The notes: generated by a model not told the origin, from the letters alone. Numbered from the stretch's first letter, positions 7,801 through 15,579 are shown. The stretch: 58,679 nucleotides of DNA from Acidobacteriota bacterium (GCA_018606725.1 JAGYID010000047.1:1-58679), one strand, 5' to 3'. Made by a program: numbers and translations.

Positions 7801-8538
7801 GACCTGGACGGCTTCACGAGCTGCAACGGCGATTGCAACGACGGCGCGGCGACGACCTATCCGGGCGCCCCGGAGATCTGCAACGGCGCCGACGACAACT
7901 GCAACCTGGTCGCCGACGAGGGGTACCTCGACAGCGACCGCGACGCCATCGCCGACTGCGTCGACCCGGACGACGACAACGACCTGGTGGCCGACGTCTC
8001 CGACTGCGCGCCCCTGATCAACAGCGTCAGCGCCATCCCGGGGGAGGTGCCGCCGCAACTGGTTCAGGTGGCCGGCGCCGCCCCTGGCACGTACGCATGG
8101 GCGCCGGTGGTCCAGGCGAACGTCCACAACGTCCACCGCTATCAATGGGATGGCCGGACCGGCCAGTGGAGCGACATCGAGGCATGCCTGGTGTCCGAGA
8201 CGCCGCAGCGATCCTTCGTCGACGCGGCCGTGCCCCCCGTCGGGTCGTTCTTCTATTACGTGATCACCGGCACCAACCGGTGCGGGGAGGGTACGGCGGG
8301 GGCCTCAACCAGTGGCGTCCCGAGGCCGCTCGTCTCGGCGTGTGCGCCGCAGAATCGCGACTCCGACCTCGACCTGGTGCTGGACCGCGATGACAACTGC
8401 CCGCTGGCGGCGAACGCTCTGCAGGCCGACGCCGACCACGACGGCAGAGGAGACGTCTGCGACAACTGCCCCGTCACTTCGAATCCCGGCCAAGAGGATT
8501 CCGACGCCAACGGCGTCGGCGACGCCTGCCAAAGCTAG
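4882..8538 (+). CDS. Giant secreted beta-helix / MopE / thrombospondin-3 protein
   Basis: A 1218-aa exported protein. Residues 1-42 are a basic leader and hydrophobic signal. Residues 43-580 are a right-handed parallel beta-helix with many Asn-rich turns (ITNNLIVGN, ITNNTIIGN types) and the LYVDD...PYPTIQAAI opening seen in choice-of-anchor Q/DUF1565-like proteins, closing with MGAYE. Next come a Fn3-like YRG/YYYLV domain (about 600-710), thrombospondin type-3 repeats (DNCP...DACD), five MopE-type motifs (CNGVDDDCD and variants, about 803-1015), a second YYYV domain and terminal TSP3 repeats. TSP3 and MopE motifs are known to bind Ca2+ and probably Cu. The GTG at 4882 is chosen because GGAGGGGG lies just upstream and the promoter at 4789 excludes earlier starts. 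A surface or extracellular-matrix role is inferred. Confidence 0.85.
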   Translation: MTRTPGGRRGGCGAERVGVRTLLVASSLLVLAVVIRLALAAGTVTLYVDDNSTCTTGCGTQAAPYPTIQAAINDADSQTTAGTISGATIQVAAGNYPERIYIFPHIHVVCAGPSVTTINATGKGRSAVILAGGLVPPATRPRVDFSIEGCTITGGVGENRTLELRISGGGVYILGDAVVSNNVITGNVMSGPQTDFVGAGVYVGYGNPIIIGNTITRNVADPPPASGNNDSRAYGAGVFIEGHGVGVVFTHVRVEGNTISENGALGEVGRGGGLRVDATPEPMPANRTAVRRNIIMGNRSAFTAGGMEIYGEIVVTDNLLYGNSALMQGGGLNVYQAAATITNNTIIGNVLTQTRTPSGSSYATYGAGISVDALISQSSDPQVTITNNLIVGNTVTSTGRGAGLNSHQTSPIISYTDFWGNLKLPSTTSNLAGDFTDAQVIGLRGNLAVDPRFVRAPQLTDVTVAAGTTTTAAVLAANRYLVNQVLEYNNDGVARTITAVNNTSNVVTFTPALTAASQAFKLLANWGTTTNMTEDFRLQPTSPVIEAGINDSSVSTLDLGFQPRIQDANADGQAIVDMGAYELPGDTDMDGVLDIQDCAPLVSSVQTSPGPIGPVLRLAMPPASMSWPRIPQSNVYDVYRGSIPAAMMGSRLPGSAYDHACFEGGSPDRASLDPSTPPPGSAYYYLVGGVNFCGDGCLGLESPPAACEIPTPNRCPTTTLDTDADTVLDINDNCPMRSNTGQADADKDGVGDACDNCPALSNPDQADGDNNGVGNLCQDSDQDGYTYSFDCNDQNAAIHPGAIEVCNGVDDDCDAAVDEDLGTRNCGTGACLRTVAICVNGVPQTCTPGTPGTETCNGIDDDCDDAVDDNLGTLSCGTGACASTVSACENGQPNICTPGAPGTETCNNIDDDCDGAVDDNLGTQSCGTGACASTVIACVNGQPNVCTPGTPGTETCNTIDDDCDGAVDEGFDLDLDGFTSCNGDCNDGAATTYPGAPEICNGADDNCNLVADEGYLDSDRDAIADCVDPDDDNDLVADVSDCAPLINSVSAIPGEVPPQLVQVAGAAPGTYAWAPVVQANVHNVHRYQWDGRTGQWSDIEACLVSETPQRSFVDAAVPPVGSFFYYVITGTNRCGEGTAGASTSGVPRPLVSACAPQNRDSDLDLVLDRDDNCPLAANALQADADHDGRGDVCDNCPVTSNPGQEDSDANGVGDACQS
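7291..7790 (+). repeat. Three 150-nt in-frame tandem repeats (MopE module)
   Basis: The GARRYCTGCAAC core recurs at 7291, 7441, 7591 and 7741 with an exact 150-nt period. Each unit encodes 50 aa: a CNxIDDDCD loop, then LGTxxCGTGAC and a CTPGxPGTET end. The last unit is partial. Copies 2 and 3 are nearly identical, which points to recent duplication or homogenisation. Confidence 0.85.
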
Positions 8539-8594
8539 CCCGGGGCACGCACTGCTGAACCAACCCGAAGCTTGGCGTCCACCCCAATAACAGA

Positions 8595-8622
8595 ACGGGC
8601 AGGCCCGTGAAGGCCTGCCCGT
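8595..8622. terminator. Bidirectional terminator between convergent genes
   Basis: A perfect 11-bp stem ACGGGCAGGCC/GGCCTGCCCGT with a 6-nt loop. It lies 56 nt after the stop of the giant beta-helix gene and 86 nt after the stop of convergent paralog C. The U-tracts are short on both sides (CTCGACTT on plus, TCTGTTATT on minus). Confidence 0.7.
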
Positions 8623-8708
8623 CTCGACTTACTCGCAACCCTTGGGTGATGCTCTCATCCGATCGGACGGCCGCGGTGCACCTTGCCGGGCGGGATGAAG
8701 AGGGAACG

Positions 8709-9248
8709 TTACGGTAGCGGTTCTCCGGCGCTGGGCTTGTTAATCACGAAGCAATCCTTGGCGCAGGTATTGGGGCCGCCGCCCAGCTGCTTGCAGCAGT
8801 TGACGCACTGTCCGTGATTCGCGAGCGTCAGGCAATCGTCGAGCGACTGCGGGCTGGGACCAGATGCCGCAACCTCGGCCATCGACTGCAGGCCGGCCGC
8901 CATCAGGGTCAAGGCCGATTTGGCCTTCGCCTGGCTCACCGCCTTGTCGGGCGAGGCGGTCCTGGCGCTGACGCCATAGAAGTCCATGATTTCGGTCAAC
9001 TTCCGCTCGCTCAACGGCTGCCGGTAGTCGCCGATCGGCACCCCGACGCTGGCGAGCTTGCTGGCGGCCGCGCTGACGTCGATGGAGCCTTTGGCGCCGC
9101 TGGCCTTGGCGAGCATGACTGCAAAGTCCCCCACGGTCATCGCGGCAGTGGTGCTCTTCACCTTCCCAGCCGCCTGGCCCGCGGCGAAAACAGCCACGGG
9201 TACCACGGCGAGCAAGGCCACCGCGAGCCCGAATCTGAAATTCCTCAT
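8709..9248 (-). CDS. Small secreted Cys-rich protein, paralog C
   Basis: A 179-aa protein with a signal peptide (MRNFRFGLAVALLAVVPVAVFA). A helical region follows (MTVGDFAVMLAKASG, LSERKLTEIMDFYGV) and then C-x8-C-x2-CC-x9-C-x3-C with ANHGQC and CAKDCFVINKP, ending SAGEPLP. The six cysteines and the last eight residues match paralog B almost exactly, while the middle is well diverged. The ATG at 9248 follows AGGAGGGCGACTC, an excellent ribosome-binding site. It is divergent from the second beta-helix gene and convergent with the first, so each giant gene has a small Cys-rich partner at its 5' side. Function is unknown. Confidence 0.8.
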   Translation of the reverse strand: MRNFRFGLAVALLAVVPVAVFAAGQAAGKVKSTTAAMTVGDFAVMLAKASGAKGSIDVSAAASKLASVGVPIGDYRQPLSERKLTEIMDFYGVSARTASPDKAVSQAKAKSALTLMAAGLQSMAEVAASGPSPQSLDDCLTLANHGQCVNCCKQLGGGPNTCAKDCFVINKPSAGEPLP

Positions 9249-9298
9249 GAGTCGCCCTCCTGTGGTCGCGAAATGAAGACACACCACCAGACCTCCCC

Positions 9299-9327
9299 TT
9301 AGTACGTCAAACGGATGGCGTCGTCAA
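9299..9327 (-). promoter_or_regulatory. Sigma-70 promoter of Cys-rich paralog C
   Basis: On the minus strand: TTGACG (9327-9322), a 17-nt spacer, TACTAA (9304-9299). The leader is about 45 nt. The 280-nt spacer 9249-9528 holds this promoter and the opposing one at 9449; nothing else is seen. Confidence 0.55.
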
Positions 9328-9448
9328 CATCTTTTCTCGCTATTGAGGCCGCATCCCGCTTCGATCCTCGACGGAATCCCCGAGCGGCCCGGAGCGGGAA
9401 ACCCGTCCGGGGTCGCCCCCGGGGCCGATCTTGTCTTCAAGGTTTGCC

Positions 9449-9477
9449 TTGACTCCGGGCCGCATATGTCAGATACA
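9449..9477 (+). promoter_or_regulatory. Sigma-70 promoter of the 959-aa beta-helix gene
   Basis: TTGACT (9449-9454), a 17-nt spacer and GATACA (9472-9477) in an A/T-rich patch that stands out from the GC-rich surroundings. Confidence 0.5.
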
Positions 9478-9528
9478 AAGGGGGTTGGCTTGAACCGCCT
9501 CCGGGGCGACCCGTGACCCGAGGGGCCT

Positions 9529-12408
9529 ATGGCTGCTCGAATCCGAGGACAACGCGAATCGGACAGGTGCCCGGCCCTCCATGGGCCCCCGCGCCAGGCC
9601 CAGGGCTTCTCTCTGCCGATCATCGCTCCCGCTTTGGGGGCGCTGCTGGCGTTGTTCCTGGCTCCCCCCGGACGGGCGGCGGGCGAGATCATCCTGTACG
9701 TCAATGCGGCGAGTCCCTGCGCCTCGGGATGTGGCTCCGAGGCGGCGCCCTACCGCACCATCCAGGCGGCCATCGACGACGCCAACGGCCGGATCGGCAG
9801 CGGCGCGGCCGATTCCGCCACCATCCGGGTCGCGACCGGGCGGTACGCCGAAAAGCTCTACATCTATCCCGACATTCACGTCTTCGGAGCCGGAGCCGGC
9901 AGCACCGTCATCGACGCGACCGGGCTCGGCCGCAGCGCGATCATTTTCGCGGGCGGCGGCACGCCCAGGCCGCGGCGCAACTTCTCCATCGATGGCGTCA
10001 CCATCACTGGCGGCAGCGGTGAGACCACCGCCGTGGTCGATTCGGTGGTCGGCGGCGGCATCTACATCTACGGCGATGCCGTCGTCACCAACTGCGCCAT
10101 CGCCGGCAACGTGCTGGCGGGGCGCAACAAGGACTGGCTCGGCGCCGGCATCTTTGTGGCAACCGGCAACCCGGTCATCGCCGGCAACGACATCTTCGGA
10201 AATGTCAGCACGCCGCCGAAGAGCGGCGGGGCCGGCGACACGCACGGCGCCGGGGGCGGCGTGATGTCCCTCTACCCTGGAACGACCCCCCAAATCATCG
10301 GCAACGTGATCCACGACAACCTGGTCCAGGCCGAGATCGGCCGCGGCGGCGGAGTATGGGTCAAGGGCGGGACGGCCCAGGTCACCCGCAATGTGATCTA
10401 CGGGAACCGCGCCTCGTCCTCCGGCGGCGGGCTCAGCCTTTACAGCAACACCACTTACCCGGGCCCGCTGCGGATCGACGGGAATCTCGTCTTCGGCAAC
10501 AGCGCGTCCCTGACCGGTGCCGGAGTCGATCTCCTGAACGCGACCGCAACCATCACGCTCAACACCATCGTCGGCAACTCCCTGACCCAGGCGACCATCC
10601 CCTCCGGCTACGTCTTCTCCACGCGCGGCGCGGCGATCTATTCCGAGAGCACGCTGCCGCCGCCGAACAACCCGCCGGTGCGCCTGAGCAACAACCTCAT
10701 TTACGGGAACTCGGCCACCGCGACCGGCGCCGGGGCGGGCCTGTACTCGTATTTTTCGCCGCCGATCATCGATCACAACCTGTTCTACGGCGACTTTCTC
10801 CGTCCCGGCACCGCCGCCGAAATCGGCGGGGACTACTCCCCCGCGCAGGTGATCGGCGTCAGCGGCAACATCTCCGTCGATCCCGCCCTCGCGCGGCAGC
10901 CGCTGTTCTATGACGTCACCGCCGCGACCGGGACGACCGGCAGCCTCCTCCTGCTCGACGTGGCGCGCTACCGCATCGGCGATGTCCTCGAGTACGCGCT
11001 CGATGGCGTGCCGCGCACGGTCACCACCATCAATGCGACGAGCAGGACGGTGGCGTTCTCCCCCGCTCTGGCCGCGGCCAGCCAGGCATTCCAGCCGGTC
11101 GCCGACTGGGGCGCCGCCGGCGTCCCCGGAGCCGATTTCCATCTGCGGGCCGGTTCCCCCGCCGTCGATGCCGGGACCAACGTCGATGTCGCCCCGACCG
11201 ACCTGGACGGCCTGCCGCGACCGGCGGACGGCAACGGCGACGGCAGCGCCGTCATCGATCTCGGCGCCTACGAGATCCCGACGCTGGACCGGGACGGCGA
11301 TTGCGTCCCCGACATGCTCGATTGCGCGCCACTCGTCGGCAGCGTGTCGCGTCCGCCCACCGCGGTCGGGCCGTCGCTGTCGCTGTCGGCGGCCGGCGGG
11401 TTCAATCTCTTCTGGCTGCAGGCGGGACAGGCGAACGTCTACAACATCTACCGCGGTGATATCGCCCCCGGCGGGTTCACTTACAACCACGCCTGCCTGG
11501 AGGCCGGCTCCCCCGACACGCTCGGGCAGGATCCCTCCGCCCCGGCGCCCGGCCGCGTCTACTACTACCTCGTTTCGGCCGCCAGTCGCTGCGGCGAGAG
11601 TTCGCTCGGGATCGCCAGCGGCGGGGCCGAGCGGCCGATCCCGGCCCCGTGCCAGCCCGGCGCGCGAGACACCGACGCGGACGGCCTCGTCGACCTCGAT
11701 GACGGCTGCGCGCTCACCGCCAGCGCCGTCCAGAGCGATGCGGACTGCGATGGCCGCGCCACGGCCTGCGATAACTGCGCGTCGATCGTCAACCCCGACT
11801 TGCACGATTTCAACGCCGACGGCGTCGGGGACGCCTGCCAGGACTCCGACCTCGACCAGATCCTGGACGACGTCGATTGCGCGCCCGCCAACCCGCACCT
11901 GACCGGACCCCCGGGGGAGGTCCCCGGGGTCGCCTGGTCGCGGGCCGGCGGCACCGGCGCGTCGATGACCTGGCTGCTGGCCGCGCAGGCGCCCGCGTCG
12001 TCGGTCTACCGGGGGACCATCGCGTCGATCGGCGAGTTGTCCTGGAGCCACGGCTGCCTGCGGGGATCCATCCTCGATGCCACCCTGAGCGACGCCGATG
12101 TGCCGCCGCCCGGGGCGGCGTTCTACTACCTGGTGGCCGGCGCCAACAGCTGCGGCGAGGGGATCCTGGGGCGGTTGGCGAGCGGCGCGCCGATCCCGTC
12201 CAGCGGCACCTGCGCGCCGACCCGCGGCGACGCCGATCATGACGGACTGGCCGACCTGGACGACGACTGCCCCCTCGCCGTCAATCCGGGTCAGGAGGAC
12301 GCCGACGGCGACGCCCGCGGCGATGTCTGCGACAACTGCCCCCTGACGACGAACCCGGACCAGGCGGATCAAGATGGCGACGGTATCGGCGACGCCTGCG
12401 AAGTCTGA
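9529..12408 (+). CDS. Giant secreted beta-helix / thrombospondin-3 protein
   Basis: A 959-aa protein, a paralog of the 1218-aa protein. It has an N-terminal hydrophobic export segment (about residues 28-50). Then comes a parallel beta-helix (about 53-580) opening LYVNAASPCASGC...PYRTIQAAI and closing DLGAYE, two YRG/YYYLV Fn3-like domains each preceded by a CAP loop, and thrombospondin type-3 repeats at about 714-774 and 900-957. It lacks the five MopE loops of its larger relative. The ATG at 9529 follows CGAGGGGCC. The pair of cysteines after the first beta-strand (CASGC here, CTTGC in the paralog) is conserved. TSP3 loops imply Ca2+ binding; a cell-surface or extracellular location is inferred. 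Confidence 0.85.
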   Translation: MAARIRGQRESDRCPALHGPPRQAQGFSLPIIAPALGALLALFLAPPGRAAGEIILYVNAASPCASGCGSEAAPYRTIQAAIDDANGRIGSGAADSATIRVATGRYAEKLYIYPDIHVFGAGAGSTVIDATGLGRSAIIFAGGGTPRPRRNFSIDGVTITGGSGETTAVVDSVVGGGIYIYGDAVVTNCAIAGNVLAGRNKDWLGAGIFVATGNPVIAGNDIFGNVSTPPKSGGAGDTHGAGGGVMSLYPGTTPQIIGNVIHDNLVQAEIGRGGGVWVKGGTAQVTRNVIYGNRASSSGGGLSLYSNTTYPGPLRIDGNLVFGNSASLTGAGVDLLNATATITLNTIVGNSLTQATIPSGYVFSTRGAAIYSESTLPPPNNPPVRLSNNLIYGNSATATGAGAGLYSYFSPPIIDHNLFYGDFLRPGTAAEIGGDYSPAQVIGVSGNISVDPALARQPLFYDVTAATGTTGSLLLLDVARYRIGDVLEYALDGVPRTVTTINATSRTVAFSPALAAASQAFQPVADWGAAGVPGADFHLRAGSPAVDAGTNVDVAPTDLDGLPRPADGNGDGSAVIDLGAYEIPTLDRDGDCVPDMLDCAPLVGSVSRPPTAVGPSLSLSAAGGFNLFWLQAGQANVYNIYRGDIAPGGFTYNHACLEAGSPDTLGQDPSAPAPGRVYYYLVSAASRCGESSLGIASGGAERPIPAPCQPGARDTDADGLVDLDDGCALTASAVQSDADCDGRATACDNCASIVNPDLHDFNADGVGDACQDSDLDQILDDVDCAPANPHLTGPPGEVPGVAWSRAGGTGASMTWLLAAQAPASSVYRGTIASIGELSWSHGCLRGSILDATLSDADVPPPGAAFYYLVAGANSCGEGILGRLASGAPIPSSGTCAPTRGDADHDGLADLDDDCPLAVNPGQEDADGDARGDVCDNCPLTTNPDQADQDGDGIGDACEV

Positions 12409-12473
12409 TCGCCGCCGCGGGAGTCGTCGTGACCGGCAGGTCGCGCTGCAGCCGCGGACGCTCCATACCGTTG

Positions 12474-12482
12474 TGGTAACGT
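12474..12482 (+). promoter_or_regulatory. Extended -10 box before the M24 peptidase
   Basis: TGG-TAACGT, ending 7 nt before the ATG at 12490. There is no Shine-Dalgarno, so the mRNA is probably leaderless. Confidence 0.5.
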
Positions 12483-12489
12483 ATCGTCC

Positions 12490-12537
12490 ATGAACGTGGG
12501 CATGAACATGGGCATGAACACGAGTATGAACGTGGGC
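12490..12537 (+). repeat. Four 12-nt tandem repeats at the start codon
   Basis: The unit ATGAACGTGGGC is repeated four times with small changes, in frame with the M24 peptidase. Slippage would add or remove four codons and whole start codons without shifting the frame. Confidence 0.8.
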
Positions 12538-13698
12538 GAGATCCAGACGACGCTCCAGGCCCTCCGCCTCGACGGCTGGCTGCTCTACGACTTTCACGGT
12601 CTCAACCCGATTGCCCGGCGCGTCGCCGGCCTGGGCGCCGACCGCTTCGCGACCCGGCGCTGGTTCGGCCTCATCCCCGCCCAGGGGGAGCCGATCTGGC
12701 TGCATCACGCCATCGAAGCGCACCTGTTCACGCATCTGCCGGGCCGCCGCATCCCGTTCGTCGGCTACCGCGAGTTGGTCGAGAAGCTGCGCGGCGCGCT
12801 GGCGGGGACGAAACGGGTCGCCATGGAGTACGCGCCCGAGGGGGTCCTCCCCTACGTGTCGCGCGTCGATGCCGGGACGATCGAGATGGTGCGTTCCGCC
12901 GGGGCGGAGGTGGTCAGCTCCGCCGACCTGGTGCAGTCGTACGAGGCGCGCTGGAGCGAGGCGGGGCTGGCGTCGCACCGGCGCGCCTCGCGTGGTCTCA
13001 CGGAGGTGCTGCACGCGACCTTCGCCGAGGTGGCGGCGGCGGTGACCGGCGGCCGGGCGATCACCGAGCACTCGATCCAGCAGTTCATGTGCGTGCAGTT
13101 CCGCGACCGCCGGCTGGCGCACGACCCGCCGATCGTGGCGGTCAATGCCCACGCCGGCAACCCGCACTACGAGCCGCGCTCCTCCGGCAGCGCGCCGATC
13201 CGGCGCGGCGACCTGCTGCTTCTCGATCTGTGGTGCCGCGAGGAGCCGGAGGGATCGATCTGGGCCGATATCACCTGGATGGCCTTCCTGGGAGCCGAGG
13301 TGCCGGCCCGTCACCGGGCGATCTGGGACATCGTTGCCGGGGCGCGCGATGCGGCGGTGGCGTTCCTGAAGGAAGGGGCGGCTCTCGGCAAACGGATCCG
13401 CGGCGCCGATGTCGATGACGTGGCGCGCGCCTACGTGCGGGAGCGCGGCTACGCCGATCGCTTCCTGCACCGCACCGGACACAGCATCGGCGTCGAAGTC
13501 CACGGCAACGGCTGCAATATCGACGGGCTCGAGACCGTCGACGATCGGACGCTCATCCCGCGCACCGGCTTCTCGATCGAGCCCGGCATCTATCTCGACG
13601 ACTTCGGCGTGCGCAGCGAGATCGACGTCTACATGGACGAGCGCGGCATCGAAGTGACCACCGCGGTGCAGGATCAGATCGTGCCGCTGCTCCCCTGA
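12490..13698 (+). CDS. M24-family metallopeptidase (Xaa-Pro dipeptidase-like)
   Basis: A 402-aa protein with a creatinase/prolidase N-terminal domain (LRLDGWLLYDFHGLNPIARRV) and a C-terminal pita-bread domain. The metal-binding pattern is partly visible: LLLDLWCREEPEGSIWADITW (Asp ligands), HRTGHSIGVEVHG (His), SIEPGIY (Glu) and RSEIDVYM (Glu). It should cleave an N-terminal residue from Xaa-Pro peptides or a related amide in the cytoplasm. The N-terminus is odd: MNVGMNMGMNTSMNVG is encoded by four 12-nt repeats holding several in-frame ATGs. The leaderless-type -10 box at 12477 favours the first ATG; any of the later ones would also leave the enzyme domain intact. Confidence 0.82.
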   Translation: MNVGMNMGMNTSMNVGEIQTTLQALRLDGWLLYDFHGLNPIARRVAGLGADRFATRRWFGLIPAQGEPIWLHHAIEAHLFTHLPGRRIPFVGYRELVEKLRGALAGTKRVAMEYAPEGVLPYVSRVDAGTIEMVRSAGAEVVSSADLVQSYEARWSEAGLASHRRASRGLTEVLHATFAEVAAAVTGGRAITEHSIQQFMCVQFRDRRLAHDPPIVAVNAHAGNPHYEPRSSGSAPIRRGDLLLLDLWCREEPEGSIWADITWMAFLGAEVPARHRAIWDIVAGARDAAVAFLKEGAALGKRIRGADVDDVARAYVRERGYADRFLHRTGHSIGVEVHGNGCNIDGLETVDDRTLIPRTGFSIEPGIYLDDFGVRSEIDVYMDERGIEVTTAVQDQIVPLLP

Positions 13699-14210
13699 TC
13701 GCCCGGCCGGTCGCGCCGCGGTCGTCGCCCACCGTTCATGAATCCCCGGAAGCCGCGCTCCATCCGCGTCATCATGCGGGCGAAGTCGTCGATCGACGGA
13801 TAGTCCTTCACCATCGCCTCGATCAGCTCCGGGCCCCAGCGCGGATGCCTGCGCCATGCGAGGTCGTACAGGATGGCGGCGTCGTCCCGATCGGGCTGCG
13901 CGCGCTTGAGACGCGTGAACTCGGACCGCAGCAGGCGGCGCTGCAGGAACCCGCTGCGCAGCAGGTGGCGGGAGAGCCAGAGCAACGACAGCAGCGCGGC
14001 GATCCCCGCCGCGACGCCGACGGAGGCGCGCGCCGTCAGCCCCAAGCCGGCGGCGACCAGGACCCGTCCCAGCCAGCGCATCGCCGGGTCGAACCAGGCG
14101 TTGCGGGCCGGCGCCGGCCGGTCGAAATAGCGCAACTCGCGGATGTGCGCCCCGAGGAGGCCCGCCAGCAGCCCCAGCATCAGGACCAGCGCGCCGGCGG
14201 TCAGGAGCAT
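13674..14210 (-). CDS. Membrane-anchored protein of unknown function
   Basis: A 178-aa protein with two hydrophobic segments (residues 1-25 and about 60-85) and a soluble basic C-terminal part (LKRAQPDRDDAAILYDLAWRRHPRWGPELIEAM). I recognise no family. The ATG at 14210 is preferred because the frame upstream overlaps hpnE and lacks hydrophobic character. It lies 40 nt after hpnE in the same direction, so it is probably the last gene of the squalene operon. Its 3' end overlaps the convergent M24 peptidase gene by 25 nt (13674-13698). Confidence 0.55.
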   Translation of the reverse strand: MLLTAGALVLMLGLLAGLLGAHIRELRYFDRPAPARNAWFDPAMRWLGRVLVAAGLGLTARASVGVAAGIAALLSLLWLSRHLLRSGFLQRRLLRSEFTRLKRAQPDRDDAAILYDLAWRRHPRWGPELIEAMVKDYPSIDDFARMMTRMERGFRGFMNGGRRPRRDRPGDQGSSGTI

Positions 14211-14250
14211 CGCGCCGCTCCCCGCGTGGCCGCCGATCGAACCCCGCGGC

Positions 14251-15579
14251 TCATCCGCCGTCCTCGAGCGCCAGGCGCGCGCAGGCATGTCCCGACAGGA
14301 CGGCCCCCTCGATGGTCGCCGGCAGACCGGTCCCGGTCCAGTCGCCGGCCAGGTACAGCCCCGGAACCGGGGTCCGGAACGGCGGTCGCAGGCGCGCCGT
14401 TCCCGGGGCCGGCGCGAACGTCGCCCGCCGCTCCTTGATCACCAGCGCCTGGCGCAGCGTCGCCCGCCGCGACGCCGGGAAGAAGTCGTGCAGATCCTGC
14501 AGCCCGCTCCGGATCAGCGCGTCGCGCGGCTGGTCGACGAAATCGCGCGCCGCACTGCGCACCAGCGTCACGGCCTGGCCGGATCCGGTGGCCGCGGGTC
14601 CGCGACGATTGAACACCCAGTGCCAGGCGCCGCCGACGAGGCCCGCGAACGGCCGATCGATGACCTCCGCGCCGAACCAGAGATAAAGCGACACGATCGG
14701 CGAGGCCTCGAGCCGGGCGAGAGCGGCGTACGACGCCCCGTCGGCCATCCCCTCGGGCAGGATCTCGAGCAGCTCGGCCGGCGGTACCGCGACGATGACC
14801 GGTGCGCCGCGCCGCACCGTGCCGTCGGCCAGCAGGACGCCGGTCGGACGCCCTCCCTCCACCAGGATCTGACGCACCTGGGCGCGCAGGTGCACTTCGC
14901 ATCCCCGGGTTCTCAAATAGTGCGCCGCCGGCTCGGCGTAAAGGTCGCTGAGGCCGGTGCGGGCCAGCCCGAAGCGCGACGCCGCGGTGCCGCCGAGGAG
15001 GAGGGCCCGCAGCACCGGCAGAAAGCAGGCGGCGGAGGCGCGCTCCGGGTCTTCATTGAGGGTGGCGATCGCCAGCGGATCCCAGAAGCGCGCTCTCGCC
15101 CCGGTCCCCTGCCCCAGGCCGTCCAGCCACGCCGCGACCGTGCGGTCGTCGAGCCCGGCGTTGTCGGGCCGCCGGCGGAGCGTGGCCAGCGCCACCCGCA
15201 GCGTCGCCAGCCGCTCCCGGCGGTCGAGCCCCGGGAAGCGCAGCAGGCCCACCAGCAAGTTGATCGGGAACGGCGCGGGCGGCAGCCGGAAGGCGGCGAC
15301 CCGCCCGCCGCGCTCGGCGAACGGCACTTCGCAGGATGTCTGCAGATCGAGGCGATCGATCGTCCCGAGCCGCCGCAGCAGGCGGAACGTCTCCCGGTAG
15401 CACCCCATGAACAGGTGCTGGCCGTTGTCGACCACGCTGCCGCTGTCGGGGTCGATCCAGGAGCGCGCCCGCCCGCCCAGATGGGGCCGGGCCTCCAGCA
15501 GCACGAGCCGGCGACCCGCCTCGGCCAGCGCCGTGGCGGCGGCCAGGCCGGCGCACCCTCCGCCGATGACGATCATCAT
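14251..15579 (-). CDS. hpnE: Squalene-producing FAD-dependent oxidoreductase HpnE
   Basis: A 442-aa flavoprotein. The N-terminus MMIVIGGGCAGLAAATALAEAG is the dinucleotide-binding GxGxxG fold, followed by LLEARPHLGGRARSW. The C-terminus has the amine-oxidase/desaturase ending PGLYLAGDWTGTGLPATIEGAV. In the HpnCDE route this enzyme reduces hydroxysqualene to squalene, the precursor of hopanoids. It starts 24 nt after hpnD; ATG 15579 or 15576 are equivalent. An open frame continues upstream through the hpnD region but has no coding sense. Length is normal for HpnE. No squalene-hopene cyclase is present in the window. Confidence 0.9.
   Translation of the reverse strand: MMIVIGGGCAGLAAATALAEAGRRLVLLEARPHLGGRARSWIDPDSGSVVDNGQHLFMGCYRETFRLLRRLGTIDRLDLQTSCEVPFAERGGRVAAFRLPPAPFPINLLVGLLRFPGLDRRERLATLRVALATLRRRPDNAGLDDRTVAAWLDGLGQGTGARARFWDPLAIATLNEDPERASAACFLPVLRALLLGGTAASRFGLARTGLSDLYAEPAAHYLRTRGCEVHLRAQVRQILVEGGRPTGVLLADGTVRRGAPVIVAVPPAELLEILPEGMADGASYAALARLEASPIVSLYLWFGAEVIDRPFAGLVGGAWHWVFNRRGPAATGSGQAVTLVRSAARDFVDQPRDALIRSGLQDLHDFFPASRRATLRQALVIKERRATFAPAPGTARLRPPFRTPVPGLYLAGDWTGTGLPATIEGAVLSGHACARLALEDGG

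Noticed and set aside
5449..8145. Long antisense frames (469 and 413 codons) opposite the MopE repeats
   Set aside because: Their Val/Ala/Asp-rich repeats mirror the plus-strand repeat codons; no ribosome-binding site or domain supports them.
9469..13857. A 1462-codon minus-strand open frame opposite the second beta-helix gene
   Set aside because: It is a GC-driven shadow: composition is Arg/Gly/Ala/Asp-rich, no domain is recognisable, and the plus strand carries clear domains, a signal peptide and a promoter.
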